Positions 28,416 to 38,000 of a DNA stretch of 46,113 nt are shown here, piece after piece. Each line of letters begins with the position of its first letter. The stretch's first letter is position 1. The notes beneath the pieces were generated by a model. It saw only the letters and a program-made list of their open reading frames with translations. It made no database searches and was not told the origin of the DNA. This stretch comes from Phormidesmis priestleyi ULC007 (lineage in GTDB: Bacteria > Cyanobacteriota > Cyanobacteriia > Leptolyngbyales > Leptolyngbyaceae): contig NZ_MPPI01000002.1 in NCBI RefSeq assembly GCF_001895925.1, forward strand, positions 1 through 46,113. Reading direction: 5' to 3'. Both the position numbers and the translations under genes were made by a program.

Positions 28416-28783
28416 TACAGAACCTCCGGAGCGAGGGAAACGATTTTGGTAAAGTTTTTCTCGCGCAATTCACGAGCAACGGGGCCAAATACCCGCGTGC
28501 CTCTGGGGTTGCCGTCTTGGTTGATAATCACGGCTGCGTTGTCGTCAAATCGAATGCTCATACCGCTATCGCGCCGCATTGTGTGTCGAGTCCGAACAAT
28601 CACCGCACGAACCACATCCGATTTTTTGACCGCCATGTTAGGGAGCGCATCCTTAACCACCGCAATGATTACATCCCCGACTCCGCCATAGCGACGATTA
28701 CCGCCACCAATCACCCGGATACACATCAGCTTTCGAGCGCCGCTGTTGTCCGCTACATTCAGATAACTTTCTTGTTGAATCAT
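28415..28783 (-). CDS. rplN: 50S ribosomal protein L14
   Basis: This 122-residue protein starts [20 protein letters not shown], the invariant L14 opening. It is the docking site for RsfS, whose gene is in this window at 14292-14711. Confidence 0.98.
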   Translation of the reverse strand: MIQQESYLNVADNSGARKLMCIRVIGGGNRRYGGVGDVIIAVVKDALPNMAVKKSDVVRAVIVRTRHTMRRDSGMSIRFDDNAAVIINQDGNPRGTRVFGPVARELREKNFTKIVSLAPEVL

Positions 28784-28800
28784 GTCTAAGTCCCTCGCAT

Positions 28801-29052
28801 TTAACCTTTAGAGGCAGTACCCAGGATTTCGGACACGACCCAACGCTTGGTGCGGCTGAGAGGTCGGGTTTCCTGAATGCGGACGCGATCGCCCGTTTTG
28901 CACTTGTTTTCTTCATCGTGCGCTTTGTAGCGCTGAGTGTTGACGACAATTTTGCCGTATTTGGGGTGAGCGGCTCGGTTCTCGATCGCCACAACGATGG
29001 TCTTATCCATCTTGTCGCTGACCACTACACCGACTCTTTCTTTGACTGCCAT
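28801..29052 (-). CDS. rpsQ: 30S ribosomal protein S17
   Basis: This 83-residue OB-fold protein has [18 protein letters not shown] and the [18 protein letters not shown] motif of S17, a primary 16S rRNA binder. It lies between rpmC and rplN. Confidence 0.97.
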   Translation of the reverse strand: MAVKERVGVVVSDKMDKTIVVAIENRAAHPKYGKIVVNTQRYKAHDEENKCKTGDRVRIQETRPLSRTKRWVVSEILGTASKG

Positions 29053-29120
29053 TGCAATTACTCCAGTAAAAAGGATGAAACAAAAAGGTGAATTTAGAAC
29101 CAGATCTTGAATTCAGCCTT

Positions 29121-29333
29121 CTAGTCTTCAGTCTTTTTCAACTGCCGCTCTCGCTCGACAGTCAGCAGTTGAGAAAGCTGATGTCGTGTGTGCTTGAACA
29201 GATGAGGCTTTTCTAATTGGCGAGTGCCCTTTTGCATTCTCAGTGTAAAAAGCTGCTTTTTGACGGCAACGATTTGGTCTGCCAATTCTTGGTCGCCTAG
29301 ATTTCTGGCTTCTTCGATCTTAGGAAGAGGCAT
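29121..29333 (-). CDS. rpmC: 50S ribosomal protein L29
   Basis: This 70-residue, helical hairpin protein has the LRMQKGTRQLEKPHLFKHTR-type L29 core. L29 lies at the exit tunnel near the site used by trigger factor and SRP. It starts three bases after rplP. Confidence 0.96.
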   Translation of the reverse strand: MPLPKIEEARNLGDQELADQIVAVKKQLFTLRMQKGTRQLEKPHLFKHTRHQLSQLLTVERERQLKKTED

Positions 29334-29336
29334 AGG

Positions 29337-29759
29337 TTAAGACTCCTCCGTGGTTTGACGGGTAATAAATTTCGTCTTGATGGGCAGTTTGAATGCCGCA
29401 AGACGCATCGCTTCACGAGCGATTTCTTCAGTCACGCCCGCAATCTCAAACATGATGCGACCCGGCTTGACGACTGCGACCCAAAACTCAGGCGCACCTT
29501 TACCAGAACCCATTCGGGTTTCGGCAGGGCGCATCGTCACGGGCTTGTCAGGGAAGACGCGAATCCAGATTTTGCCACCCCGACGAATGTAGCGAGTCAT
29601 CGCACGACGACCCGCTTCGATTTGACGAGAGGTAATCCAGGACGGCTCTAGGGCTTGTAGACCGAAATCTCCAAAGTTGAGGTCGCTTCCGCGAGAAGCC
29701 ATTCCTCTCATTCGACCGCGCTGCTGTTTGCGGAATTTTGTTCTTCTTGGGCTTAACAT
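29337..29759 (-). CDS. rplP: 50S ribosomal protein L16
   Basis: This 140-residue protein starts [19 protein letters not shown] and has the [19 protein letters not shown] motif of L16, which helps place the A-site tRNA. The ATG lacks a good ribosome site (only GAG nearby). Twenty bases upstream the transcript carries four CUCCUGA repeats. Confidence 0.97.
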   Translation of the reverse strand: MLSPRRTKFRKQQRGRMRGMASRGSDLNFGDFGLQALEPSWITSRQIEAGRRAMTRYIRRGGKIWIRVFPDKPVTMRPAETRMGSGKGAPEFWVAVVKPGRIMFEIAGVTEEIAREAMRLAAFKLPIKTKFITRQTTEES

Positions 29760-29778
29760 GACTCGATACCAATTAAAT

Positions 29779-29806
29779 TCAGGAGTCAGGAGTCAGGAGT
29801 CAGGAG
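29779..29806. repeat. Tandem heptamer repeat, 4 x TCAGGAG
   Basis: Four perfect, contiguous copies of TCAGGAG on the plus strand fill part of the gap between rpsC and rplP. On the messenger strand they read CTCCTGA, preceded by a further CCTC. Heptamer arrays of this type are widespread between genes in filamentous cyanobacteria. Finding one inside the ribosomal cluster, next to a start codon, is uncommon. Confidence 0.9.
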
Positions 29807-29823
29807 GATTAGTCCTGCATCCT

Positions 29824-30576
29824 TTATCCTTCGTTCGATCGGTCTTCAAATTGTTGGCGACGACGCTGTTGACGACGACGGGGTTGGTTAGAAGGAGGAG
29901 CGGCATCAATAAGTTCTTGACCGGGGATGATTTCACCCTTGAAGACCCAGATTTTGATCCCCAAAATTCCGTAGATGGTTTGAGCAGTAACGTAGGCGTA
30001 GTCAATGTCAGCTCTTAGCGTATGCAGAGGAACCCGACCTTCACGAGTCCATTCAGGACGCGCGATTTCAGCCCCGTTTAAACGACCACTGACTTGAATT
30101 TTGATGCCTTCAACGCCTGCTCGTTGAGCGCGTTGAATCGCTTGACGAACCACGCGACGGAAGGAAACCCGACGCTCTAGCTGTTCGGCAATATATTCGC
30201 CGATTAAGGCAGCATCGGCATCGACACGAGCCACTTCGACGACGTTGACGCGAATTTGACGATCGCTGCTGCCCAATGCTTCTTGCAGTCCCAAGCGTAG
30301 GGTTTCAATCCCGGCACCACCGCGACCCACAATTACACCAGGGCGAGAAGTGCGAATTTCTAAATCAATCTGATCGGCTTTACGCTCGATCCGAATCTCA
30401 GAAATTCCAGGCTTTTTAAGGTTGTCAAGATTTTTGGGATTCTTAGCGAAAAACTCGCGAATCTTGAAATCTTCTTTCAACAGTTCAGGATAGCGGCTAG
30501 TATCGGCATACCACCGAGAGCGGTGATCTTTGATGATCCCTAGCCGAAACCCAGTTGGATTAATTTTCTGTCCCAC
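29824..30576 (-). CDS. rpsC: 30S ribosomal protein S3
   Basis: This 250-residue protein starts [13 protein letters not shown] after a GTG start. It has the KH domain ([15 protein letters not shown]) and a C-terminal domain with [16 protein letters not shown]. The last 25 residues are very basic and Gln/Arg-rich. S3 lies at the mRNA entry channel. It follows rplV by 46 bases. Confidence 0.98.
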   Translation of the reverse strand: MGQKINPTGFRLGIIKDHRSRWYADTSRYPELLKEDFKIREFFAKNPKNLDNLKKPGISEIRIERKADQIDLEIRTSRPGVIVGRGGAGIETLRLGLQEALGSSDRQIRVNVVEVARVDADAALIGEYIAEQLERRVSFRRVVRQAIQRAQRAGVEGIKIQVSGRLNGAEIARPEWTREGRVPLHTLRADIDYAYVTAQTIYGILGIKIWVFKGEIIPGQELIDAAPPSNQPRRRQQRRRQQFEDRSNEG

Positions 30577-30622
30577 GAATGCGTTCCTCTGAGATAAAGC
30601 AGTTTAAGTAGGAATAACTGAA

Positions 30623-30979
30623 CTAGGATTCGGCTCCGGGAGCCACTGCCACGGTGATGTGACAAGTCGGCTTGCGAATTTGGTAAGCCCGACCCTGTGC
30701 CCGCGGTCTAAACCGCTTCAGCGAAGGACCTTGATCGGCAAATGCTTGGCTCACCACCAAACTTGCCCGCTCCATGCCTTCATTGTGTTCAGCATTTGCT
30801 GCCGCAGAACGCAGCACTTTGAGTACAGGCTCACAGGCGCGATAAGGCATGAACTCCAGAATGATCAATGCCTCCCGGTAAGACAGTCCTCGAATTTGGT
30901 CGAGAACTCGGCGCACCTTGTGAGGGGACATGCGGATGTAACGTGCGATCGCTTTAACTTCAGTCGTATCAGTAGCCAT
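30623..30979 (-). CDS. rplV: 50S ribosomal protein L22
   Basis: This 118-residue protein has the [20 protein letters not shown] start and the extended loop motif [19 protein letters not shown] of L22, whose hairpin lines the exit tunnel. It lies between rpsS and rpsC. Confidence 0.98.
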   Translation of the reverse strand: MATDTTEVKAIARYIRMSPHKVRRVLDQIRGLSYREALIILEFMPYRACEPVLKVLRSAAANAEHNEGMERASLVVSQAFADQGPSLKRFRPRAQGRAYQIRKPTCHITVAVAPGAES

Positions 30980-31056
30980 AGTTTTCTCCTTACGGGCGGG
31001 CGAGGGATTGCAATCAGGCTTTCACCCGTCACCCTCACACTCTGCTGCCCTTTCTC

Positions 31057-31335
31057 CTATCGACGTGCTTTCTTATCGCTACCTGCGTGTCCCCGGAAAG
31101 TCCGAGTCGGAGCAAATTCGCCGAGTTTGTGACCGACCATTTGCTCAGAGACATAGACGGGAACGTGCTGACGACCGTTGTGAACGGCGATCGTGTGTCC
31201 AATCATCTGAGGCAAAATTGTCGAGGCTCGTGACCAGGTTTTGATGACTTGCTTGTCACCTCTGGCGTTGAGCGCTTCAACCTTACTCATCAGGTGGTCA
31301 GCAACAAAGGGACCTTTTTTAAGTGAACGTGCCAT
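31057..31335 (-). CDS. rpsS: 30S ribosomal protein S19
   Basis: This 92-residue protein starts [16 protein letters not shown] and ends in [19 protein letters not shown], both diagnostic of S19, a subunit-head protein that pairs with S13. It lies 20 bases after rplB. Confidence 0.98.
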   Translation of the reverse strand: MARSLKKGPFVADHLMSKVEALNARGDKQVIKTWSRASTILPQMIGHTIAVHNGRQHVPVYVSEQMVGHKLGEFAPTRTFRGHAGSDKKARR

Positions 31336-31355
31336 GTGAGTCTCCCTAAGTCAAA

Positions 31356-32219
31356 TTACGATTCCCGTCCGCCGCGTCCACGTTTCGAGGACTTACGACG
31401 ACGACGCACAATCAGCGCACTGCTTAACTTCTTCTTGTTGCGAGTTTTGCGTCCCAGAGTCGGCTTACCCCAAGGTGTGACAGGACCCGCACGCCCGATC
31501 GGTGCCTTTCCTTCTCCACCACCATGAGGGTGATCAACGGGGTTCATGACGCTACCGCGCACTTGAGGACGACGACCTTTGTGACGGGTGCGCCCAGCTT
31601 TGCCCAGGTTGATATTTCTCGCTTCGAGGTTGCCCACCTGTCCGATCGTGGCGTAACACTCTTTGCGAATCATTCGCACTTCAGTCGAGGGCAATTTTAA
31701 GGTGACATAATCACCCTCCTTCGCCGCAACTTGAGCCGCTGCACCTGCCGCCCGAACAATCTGACCCCCTTTGCCAGGAACGAGTTCAACGTTATGAACG
31801 ATCGTACCGAGCGGAATCTTTTCGAGGGGCAATGCGTTGCCGATCTCGATCGGAGCATCAGGACCGGAACGAATTACAGTGCCGACCTTAAGGTTGTTGG
31901 GATGAAGAATATAGCGCTTTTCACCATCACTATAAAACACCAGAGCCAGACGAGCGTTGCGGTTTGGATCATATTCGATCGCCGCCACTCGCGCCGGAAT
32001 ATTCAACTTGTCACGACGAAAATCAATGATGCGATAGAGGCGTTTGTGACCGCCGCCCCGGTGACGACAGGTGATCACGCCTCGGTTGTTGCGTCCTTTA
32101 TCCCGGTGTTTAGTCGTAGTTAGAGACTTTTCAGGCTCGGTCTTCGTGATCTCACTGAAGTCAGAAACACTACGCTGGCGACTACCAGGAGTCAAGGGTC
32201 GATAAATTCGGATGCCCAT
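31356..32219 (-). CDS. rplB: 50S ribosomal protein L2
   Basis: This 287-residue protein has the L2 C-terminal motif [20 protein letters not shown], whose His sits near the peptidyl-transferase centre, and a very basic tail. The start [17 protein letters not shown] is typical. It follows rplW by 22 bases. Confidence 0.98.
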   Translation of the reverse strand: MGIRIYRPLTPGSRQRSVSDFSEITKTEPEKSLTTTKHRDKGRNNRGVITCRHRGGGHKRLYRIIDFRRDKLNIPARVAAIEYDPNRNARLALVFYSDGEKRYILHPNNLKVGTVIRSGPDAPIEIGNALPLEKIPLGTIVHNVELVPGKGGQIVRAAGAAAQVAAKEGDYVTLKLPSTEVRMIRKECYATIGQVGNLEARNINLGKAGRTRHKGRRPQVRGSVMNPVDHPHGGGEGKAPIGRAGPVTPWGKPTLGRKTRNKKKLSSALIVRRRRKSSKRGRGGRES

Positions 32220-32241
32220 AATTTGCTACTCTCAGGGGTTT

Positions 32242-32544
32242 CTAAACTTCTGGGAACAAGGTGATTGAATCCCCGTCTGCTAGGGTGACGATCGCTTTCT
32301 TATAGTGAGGTCTGTGACCTGCAAACTTGCCGACACGACGAGCCTTGCGAGGAGGATGCTGAGTGGTAACTCCAGTCACCTTCACCTCAAACATCAGTTC
32401 GACGGCTGCCTTGATCTCAGGCTTGGTGGCTTTAGGCTGAACCTCAAAGGTGTATTGGTTGAGTTCCAATCTCTGAGTCGCTTTCTCAGTGATAATTGGA
32501 CGCCGAATTAAATCCGCTAAGTTGCGGGGGCTGAAATCACTCAC
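32242..32544 (-). CDS. rplW: 50S ribosomal protein L23
   Basis: This 100-residue protein begins (V/M)[19 protein letters not shown], the cyanobacterial L23 opening. I choose the GTG at 32544: a perfect AGGAGG lies six bases upstream, inside the end of rplD. A frame open further to 32589 would add 15 residues foreign to the family. The start overlaps the rplD stop by 8 bases. L23 is the docking site for trigger factor and SRP. Confidence 0.96.
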   Translation of the reverse strand: MSDFSPRNLADLIRRPIITEKATQRLELNQYTFEVQPKATKPEIKAAVELMFEVKVTGVTTQHPPRKARRVGKFAGHRPHYKKAIVTLADGDSITLFPEV

Positions 32545-33169
32545 CGTATACCTCCTGGATCTTCTCAAGAGCAGCAGGGGTCGCCACAATGTGGTCGGCT
32601 GCTAGCAAATCAAATACGTTTAGATTATTTGCCGAGATCAGTCTGAGCTTTTCAATGTTGCGAGCAGATAGATAGACCATCTCGTTCCGCTCTGCCATGA
32701 TGATTAGCACTTTCTTATCTGGCTCAACACCCCATCGGCTAAGGGCTTGCACCATTTCTCTAGTCTTGGGACGGGACAACTGAGCCGCAAAGTCTTCAAC
32801 GACAATCAAATCAGCGACGCGACTTTGGAATGCCGTCCGCAGTGCCAAACGTCGCTCTTTGCGATTCATCTTCAGGGTGTAATCTCTGGGTTTCGGTCCA
32901 AAGATTACGCCACCCCCACGCCATAGAGGAGAACGAATAGAACCCGCACGAGCGCGACCTGTTCCTTTCTGTCTCCAGGGTTTGCGTCCGCCCCCGCGCA
33001 CTTCTGCACGAGTCTTGGTGGAAGCGGTGCCTTGACGCTGATTCGCCAACTGACGAACCAATGCTCTGTGGACGACATGAGCCGCACTTTCTTCTCTGGC
33101 AACTTTAAGCTCGATCGAGGCTTGCCCCGCATCGTCTCCCTGCCAATTTTTCACTACACAATCAACCAT
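32537..33169 (-). CDS. rplD: 50S ribosomal protein L4
   Basis: This 210-residue protein has the [20 protein letters not shown] loop of L4 that reaches the exit tunnel. Its last codons contain the ribosome site for rplW, with which it overlaps by 8 bases. It follows rplC by 17 bases. Confidence 0.98.
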   Translation of the reverse strand: MVDCVVKNWQGDDAGQASIELKVAREESAAHVVHRALVRQLANQRQGTASTKTRAEVRGGGRKPWRQKGTGRARAGSIRSPLWRGGGVIFGPKPRDYTLKMNRKERRLALRTAFQSRVADLIVVEDFAAQLSRPKTREMVQALSRWGVEPDKKVLIIMAERNEMVYLSARNIEKLRLISANNLNVFDLLAADHIVATPAALEKIQEVYGE

Positions 33170-33186
33170 TTCTGTCTCCTTCTGCC

Positions 33187-33834
33187 CTAGCGCCCAACTT
33201 TCTTAGCGGGCATGATTTGCACCAGAGCACCGGGCTTGCCGGGAACTGCTCCTTTGATCAAAATCAAGTTCCGTTCCGTATCTACACGCACCACGGTCAA
33301 CTTCTTGATCGTGACTTGAGTTCCGCCCAAACGACCCGCCATCCGCTTACCAGGGTAGACACGTCCGGGGGTGGTGCCTGCCCCGGTCGAACCGGGAGCG
33401 CGGTGGTTTTTAGAACCGTGAGACATGGGGCCTCGTGCGAAGTTGTGACGCTTCTGATAACCCGCAAAGCCTTTACCAATGCTGGTGCCTGTCACATCGA
33501 CGATCTGACCTGCTTCAAAGATGTCAGCTTTGATCTCTTGACCTAACTCGTAGGCGCTGTAATCTTCTGAAGGTAGGTATTGGCGCATCTCAGTAAGATG
33601 CCGCAGGGGAGCAGAATTGGATTTGGCGAGGTGCCCCAATTCAGGTTTGCTCAATGACTTGACTCGTGTTTCACCAAACCCGATTTGAACGGCAGTATAG
33701 CCATCTGTTTCAGGAGTTTTGACTTGGGTGATGGGGCAAGGCCCTGCTTGAATGACGGTCACAGGAATTGATTTCCCTGTTTCGTCAAACACTTGAGTCA
33801 TGCCGAGCTTTGTGCCGAGAATGCCGACAGCCAC
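33187..33834 (-). CDS. rplC: 50S ribosomal protein L3
   Basis: This 215-residue protein starts [17 protein letters not shown] after a GTG start (33834) with AAGGAG ten bases upstream. It has the [20 protein letters not shown] loop that approaches the peptidyl-transferase centre. It is the first gene of the cluster; the S10 gene that gives the operon its name elsewhere is not upstream of it. Confidence 0.98.
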   Translation of the reverse strand: MAVGILGTKLGMTQVFDETGKSIPVTVIQAGPCPITQVKTPETDGYTAVQIGFGETRVKSLSKPELGHLAKSNSAPLRHLTEMRQYLPSEDYSAYELGQEIKADIFEAGQIVDVTGTSIGKGFAGYQKRHNFARGPMSHGSKNHRAPGSTGAGTTPGRVYPGKRMAGRLGGTQVTIKKLTVVRVDTERNLILIKGAVPGKPGALVQIMPAKKVGR

Positions 33835-34427
33835 GGTAACTGGTCTCCTTTTCTACACACTTGAACATAGCGAAACCACGACTTTGAGGACGCAGCTTCG
33901 TTATCGAACGGATTCCACGGTCTGAGACCAGATGAATCTTACCTCTCGTGATTTAAGAGGCAGCGGATTCCGCATTCCTTTAGACACTTTGGTCGATTCT
34001 GCAAAGCTGCTTGAGAGCTGCTGACTGGCATTGCTCTTTTGTGCTTCTCCCGCCTGGACTTGAACAAATAGTTGCTCAGTATCCGTTGATGGCTGGGGTC
34101 AAACGCGCAAGCTGGGTTTTGCAAACCCTGAAGAAGTTTCTCGCTCCTTCGCCCGAAGTCTCGAAACAATTTCCCTCACGCGAGGTGAAAAAGCTTTCCG
34201 AGATGCGCTACAGCTTATTACTATAGCTCAAATTTGATTGCTCTCTCACGGAAATTGCACAATTAGAAATTTAGCGACAGTTAAGTAGTGTAATACAGTG
34301 GTGTGGCGATCGTCTACTAAATTGCCCAAATTTCTTTTCTCAGGTGAACAGTTAACAAAGTTTGATCACAACGATCGGATAGAAAACAATTCGAGAAATG
34401 CTTATTCTAGGGTCATCCTGAAAAAGA
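33835..34427. other. Non-coding stretch upstream of the ribosomal cluster
   Basis: Nearly 600 bases separate rplC (minus) from the eamA remnant (plus). The promoter of the whole ribosomal cluster must lie in or near 33850-34010, but I cannot single out a convincing -10/-35 pair. Short frames on both strands (around 33939-34226 and 34298-34489) have no ribosome site or familiar composition. No tRNA or recognisable small RNA was found. Confidence 0.4.
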
Positions 34428-34699
34428 CTCGCTGTGATCATGTTGCCATTAACCTTCGTGTTAGGAAGTCCCTGGACGTTAAACCCTAGTGCAATTCCTT
34501 GGAGTGCTTTATTCGCATTGTTTTTTTAACACAGCAATCGCTTACACAGATCATGGTTACGTTTTTGATTCCAATCAGTGCTTTATTTCTTAGCGTGTTT
34601 ATTCTCCGTAAACACTTGCATTGGAAGACGTTCGCAGGCACGATATCAATCTTTGTAGGTCTAGCAGCGATCGCCGGACGATTGCTCAGAACATTATGA
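34428..34699 (+). pseudogene. Decayed EamA/DMT-family transporter remnant
   Basis: Two pieces in different frames look like the second half of an EamA (drug/metabolite) transporter. The first (34440-34529) reads MLPLTFVLGSPWTLNP and onward through IPWSALFALFF to a stop. The second (about 34553-34699) reads MVTFLIPISALFLSVFILRK, then a TFAGTISIFVGLAAIAGRLL segment. The family's helices that should join them are missing, so there has been a deletion and a frameshift. The whole N-terminal half is also gone. The remnant's TGA overlaps the ada ATG (ATGA at 34696-34699), so an intact ancestor probably shared an operon with ada. Confidence 0.7.
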
Positions 34700-35781
34700 C
34701 TCAACTGATTGAAGAAACCTTTTGGCAAGCAGTGCTCGATCGCGATCCCAGTTTCAACGGAAAAATCTTTTACGGCGTACACTCCACGAAAATCTATTGT
34801 CGTCCACCTTGTCCCAGCCGTAGACCCAATCGAAATCAGGTTTCATTCTATCGATCGCCCCAAGCTGCCGAAGCAGACAATTTTCGTCCTTGTAAGCGAT
34901 GTCATCCGCAGACTGTGATCGCTCCCAATCCCACAAAAGATAACGTCATTGCAACTTGCCGTTACATCGAAGACCAATCCGAACACATTCCCACTCTCGC
35001 CGAGTTAAGCGATCGCGTTGAAATGAGTCCGAGTTATCTGCAACGACTCTTTAAGCAAATGATTGGCGTGACTCCTCTTGAGTATGCAACTGCTCATCGA
35101 ATCAAGCATTTAAAGCAACATCTTCATCAAGGGGAAGCGGTTACTTATGCTCTTTATGAAGTGGGTTATGGATCGAGTAGCCGACTTTACGAAACTTCAT
35201 CGGAGAACTTTGGAATGACTCCCGCATCTTATAAGCAACATGGCAAAGGGGAAGAAATTCGTTATGCGATCGTCAATTCTCCCCTCAATTTCCTTATGAT
35301 CGTAGCCACAGACCGAGGACTATGCAGCGTTCAACTTGGCGACTCGCTCGCAGAACTTGAAGACCAACTCCGCACTGAATTCCGTCATGCTTCAATTCGT
35401 GAAACGGATGACCTTCAGAACTGGATGCAAGCGATCGTGAACTACCTAAGCGGCAATTTGCCCTTACCGGATCTGCCTTGTGATGTCAGAGCGACTGCCT
35501 TTCAGATTCAGGTTTGGGAGGCGCTTAAAAAGATCCCGATCGGAACCACTGTTCATTACAGCGATGTTGCTTGCACGATCGGACAGCCAACTTCAGTTCG
35601 GGCGGTGGCTCGTGCTTGTGCAACTAACCCGATCGCGCTTCTGGTTCCGTGTCATCGAGTCACTCCTAAATCGGGCGGGCTAGGAGGTTATCGCTGGGGA
35701 GTCAGCCGCAAACAGGCACTTCTCGATCTGGAGAAACGTGCTATTAAACTAGCCGCAGAAAACAAAGCCATCATAAGTTGA
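34696..35781 (+). CDS. ada: Ada: methylphosphotriester/O6-methylguanine repair protein and regulator
   Basis: From the ATG at 34696 the protein has 361 residues with the full Ada layout. It has a zinc-binding N-terminal domain with four Cys at 35, 39, 66 and 69 (YCRPPCPSRRP; CKRCHP), where the first accepts the methyl group from phosphotriesters. An AraC-type helix-turn-helix follows (about 80-185), then a methyltransferase domain with acceptor Cys319 in VPCHRV. Spacings match E. coli Ada (Cys38 and Cys321). Methylated Ada activates its own gene in that species; the same may hold here. The start overlaps the eamA remnant. Confidence 0.97.
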   Translation: MTQLIEETFWQAVLDRDPSFNGKIFYGVHSTKIYCRPPCPSRRPNRNQVSFYRSPQAAEADNFRPCKRCHPQTVIAPNPTKDNVIATCRYIEDQSEHIPTLAELSDRVEMSPSYLQRLFKQMIGVTPLEYATAHRIKHLKQHLHQGEAVTYALYEVGYGSSSRLYETSSENFGMTPASYKQHGKGEEIRYAIVNSPLNFLMIVATDRGLCSVQLGDSLAELEDQLRTEFRHASIRETDDLQNWMQAIVNYLSGNLPLPDLPCDVRATAFQIQVWEALKKIPIGTTVHYSDVACTIGQPTSVRAVARACATNPIALLVPCHRVTPKSGGLGGYRWGVSRKQALLDLEKRAIKLAAENKAIIS

Positions 35782-35913
35782 ATTGATGATGATCAGGCGG
35801 CTACCTTCGCAAATGACTTAGGAACGTGGATTTATTAAGGTGTAACTTCTCGCCATCTCCCTAAGGAGTTACGGTGTACACCAATCTTTGTCGCTGCGTT
35901 TGGGTCGGCTTCA

Positions 35914-35995
35914 GCCTCCTAAATCCCCCATTCTGGGGGACTTTGAGCTAAGACTCTGGTTTCAAAGTCCCTCACTCGTGGGGGATTTAGGGGGC
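35914..35995. repeat. MITE-like inverted repeat element, copy 2
   Basis: This is the same design as at 5618-5698. The left arm at 35914-35942 (GCCTCCTAAATCCCCCA, TTC, TGGGGGACT) differs from copy 1 at one base. The right arm at 35966-35995 carries TTCAAAGTCC before it, as in copy 1, then a more diverged CTCACTCG and GGGGGATTTAGGGGGC. It lies between ada and ndhN in a 467-base gap with no other feature I can name. Confidence 0.82.
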
Positions 35996-36248
35996 AAAAG
36001 TCTCGGCGATGACAAATCAGAGGACTTTTACAGGTTATTTAATCCACGATCCTTAGCGTCTCACCTATCGTATGGATAGAACTTTTTAATCAGTGAAGCT
36101 CCTCACTGAACAGTAGAATGATCTCTAGAAACTTAAGATTAAAGCTATAGCATGTCTTCAAGGCTTCTCTCCCAAAAATTGAGGTCGTAGAAGCGGAAAT
36201 ACTATTTTGTTTTAGACAGCACAAAACCAAGGGGCGGAACACAAATCT

Positions 36249-36725
36249 ATGGCACTGATCACAACAGGCGGACAACTGATTCGAGACTTAGAAAAATTTG
36301 GAGCACTGGGCGTATACGTCCCGCTAGAAGGCGGATTTGAAGGACGCTATCGACGGCGAATTCGGGCAGCAGGCTACACCTCTTTGAGCATCACCGCACG
36401 AGGATTGGGTGACGTTGCCATGTATTTGACGGGTGTACACGGCGTTCGTCCTCCTCACTTAGGCAAGAAAAGTTCGGGTTCTGGAGCAGCCGTGGGTTAC
36501 ACCTACTTTATTCCTCCGATCGTCAATACCCAAATCGAAAATCTTCCTCCCAAATCAAAAGGCTTGCTGCTGTGGATTATTGAAGGACACATTCTTTCTA
36601 GCCAGGAGCTAGAGTTTCTCTCTAACCTGCCTTCTTTAGAACCTCGACTCAAAATTGTGATTGAGTTAGGAGGAGAACGCTACTTCCGATGGACTCCGCT
36701 CAAAGACGCGATCGCTGCTGCATAA
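36249..36725 (+). CDS. ndhN: NAD(P)H-quinone oxidoreductase subunit N
   Basis: This 158-residue protein starts MALITTGGQLIRDLEKFGAL and continues with VPLEGGFEGRYRRRIRAAGY, both typical of NdhN. NdhN is a peripheral subunit found only in the photosynthetic NDH-1 complex of cyanobacteria and chloroplasts, which runs cyclic electron flow and CO2 uptake. It contacts the ferredoxin-binding side. A terminator-like hairpin lies between it and ldpA. Confidence 0.97.
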   Translation: MALITTGGQLIRDLEKFGALGVYVPLEGGFEGRYRRRIRAAGYTSLSITARGLGDVAMYLTGVHGVRPPHLGKKSSGSGAAVGYTYFIPPIVNTQIENLPPKSKGLLLWIIEGHILSSQELEFLSNLPSLEPRLKIVIELGGERYFRWTPLKDAIAAA

Positions 36726-36748
36726 AGCCAAAAAAATTGTCGTCTCAC

Positions 36749-36786
36749 CGATCCCATCTTCACAGCAACGAGGATGGGATCGTTTC
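36749..36786 (+). terminator. Probable terminator after ndhN
   Basis: CGATCCCATC (36749-36758) and GATGGGATCG (36773-36782) form a perfect 10-base stem with a 14-base loop, followed only by TTTCG. The stem is strong but the T-run weak, so read-through into ldpA is possible. Confidence 0.6.
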
Positions 36787-36848
36787 GTAGTATGAAAATT
36801 TGTGCCGTTCGGCTCGTAATTATCTGACTGGCGCATTAGCATAGAGAA

Positions 36849-38000
36849 GTGACTGATTTCTTAAACCCTCTACGCTCACTCAAGGAAGGTCACTGGTTCA
36901 AGCTCATTTGTGGAGCGAGTTCCCACCACCTTCCTGCCATTCGGAGTCTTACGCTCGCCTATGCGATCGCGGGGGCAGACTGCATTGATGTCGCCGCTGA
37001 CCCGGCCATTATCTCGACTGCGCGCGAAGCTTTAGCCGTGGCAAATAGTTTGGCTGAAGAGGCGCAAGAAAAAGGATTTGCCGCTAGAAAATCACCTTGG
37101 TTAATGGTGAGTCTCAACGATGGGGAAGACCCTCATTTTAGAAAGGCTGAGTTTAGCGCTGCCAACTGTCCGATCGAGTGTTCAAGACCCTGCGAATCAA
37201 TTTGTCCTGCTGACGCGATCGTGTTCGATCGTCCAGACCATTTCTCTGGAGTGATTGATACCCTCTGCTACGGCTGCGGTCGCTGTTTGCCAATTTGCCC
37301 GATCCAACACATTTCTACTCGCTCTTATGTTTACACGCCAGAGGCGATATCTCCGCTGATTTTGCAAGCAGGGATAGATGCGATCGAGATTCACACTCAG
37401 CCTGGACGGTTAGCCGATTTTAAGCGATTGTGGAAGGCGATCGCGCCACAAGCCCATCAACTTAAGCTTATAGCCATTAGCTGTCCTGATGGCGAAGACT
37501 TGATTGATTATCTATGGGCAATCCACGAGACGATTTCTCCGCTTCCCTGTCATCTGATTTGGCAAACTGATGGTCGCCCAATGAGTGGTGACATTGGTGA
37601 TGGAGCCACACGTGCCTGCGTTAAGTTAGGGCAAAAAGTTCTCGCCGCAGGGCTACCCGGATCGGTGCAGCTAGCTGGTGGAACAAATCGTCATACCGTT
37701 CCTAAACTCAGGACTTTAGGGCTGCTAAAGAATAAAAGTAGTACAATAGTATCAAAATCGATTTCAGGAATCGCTTACGGAAGTTATGCCCGGAGTTTGC
37801 TTTTGCCTATTCTCAGCCAATTAGACGCGATGGAGATTAAACCATTGAAGATTGCTCAAAAGATATATCACAACAGCCCCTCGCCCAGTGATCCAAACAT
37901 CAACTCGCTGCTAACTCGTCTTGAATCGAGTCCTGCTCTCTTGTGGGAAGCCGTTGATCTAGCCCATCAGTTAGTTTCCCAACTCAAAAGCGCCTGTTAG
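36849..38000 (+). CDS. ldpA: Light-dependent period protein LdpA (two [4Fe-4S] clusters)
   Basis: This 383-residue protein starts with GTG at 36849. Eight Cys form two iron-sulfur motifs: C107-x3-C-x3-C-x3-C119 and C140-x2-C-x2-C-x3-C150. With the KEGHWFKLICGASSHHLP start they identify LdpA. In Synechococcus elongatus LdpA passes redox (light intensity) information to the circadian clock and associates with KaiA and CikA. It follows ndhN, a subunit of the complex that sets plastoquinone redox state, so the pairing is sensible, but a functional link is inferred. Confidence 0.95.
   Translation: MTDFLNPLRSLKEGHWFKLICGASSHHLPAIRSLTLAYAIAGADCIDVAADPAIISTAREALAVANSLAEEAQEKGFAARKSPWLMVSLNDGEDPHFRKAEFSAANCPIECSRPCESICPADAIVFDRPDHFSGVIDTLCYGCGRCLPICPIQHISTRSYVYTPEAISPLILQAGIDAIEIHTQPGRLADFKRLWKAIAPQAHQLKLIAISCPDGEDLIDYLWAIHETISPLPCHLIWQTDGRPMSGDIGDGATRACVKLGQKVLAAGLPGSVQLAGGTNRHTVPKLRTLGLLKNKSSTIVSKSISGIAYGSYARSLLLPILSQLDAMEIKPLKIAQKIYHNSPSPSDPNINSLLTRLESSPALLWEAVDLAHQLVSQLKSAC

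Noticed and set aside
28188-28789. Long plus-strand frames opposite rplX and rplN
   Set aside because: They mirror the strong codon bias of the ribosomal genes on the other strand and have no start signals.
29779-29806. Possible CRISPR-like array
   Set aside because: The units are 7 bases and contiguous with no spacers, so it is a simple tandem repeat.
33835-34250. Possible tRNA, 6S RNA, SRP RNA or tmRNA in the gap upstream of rplC
   Set aside because: No cloverleaf with a GGTTCRA arm and none of the conserved blocks of these RNAs could be found on either strand.
34298-34350. Possible N-terminal eamA piece (residues like KLPKFLFSGEQL)
   Set aside because: Too short and too diverged to tell from chance, so it is not included in the pseudogene call.
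33939-34489. Several 60-76-codon frames on both strands before the eamA remnant
   Set aside because: They overlap each other on opposite strands, lack ribosome sites and show no familiar motif.
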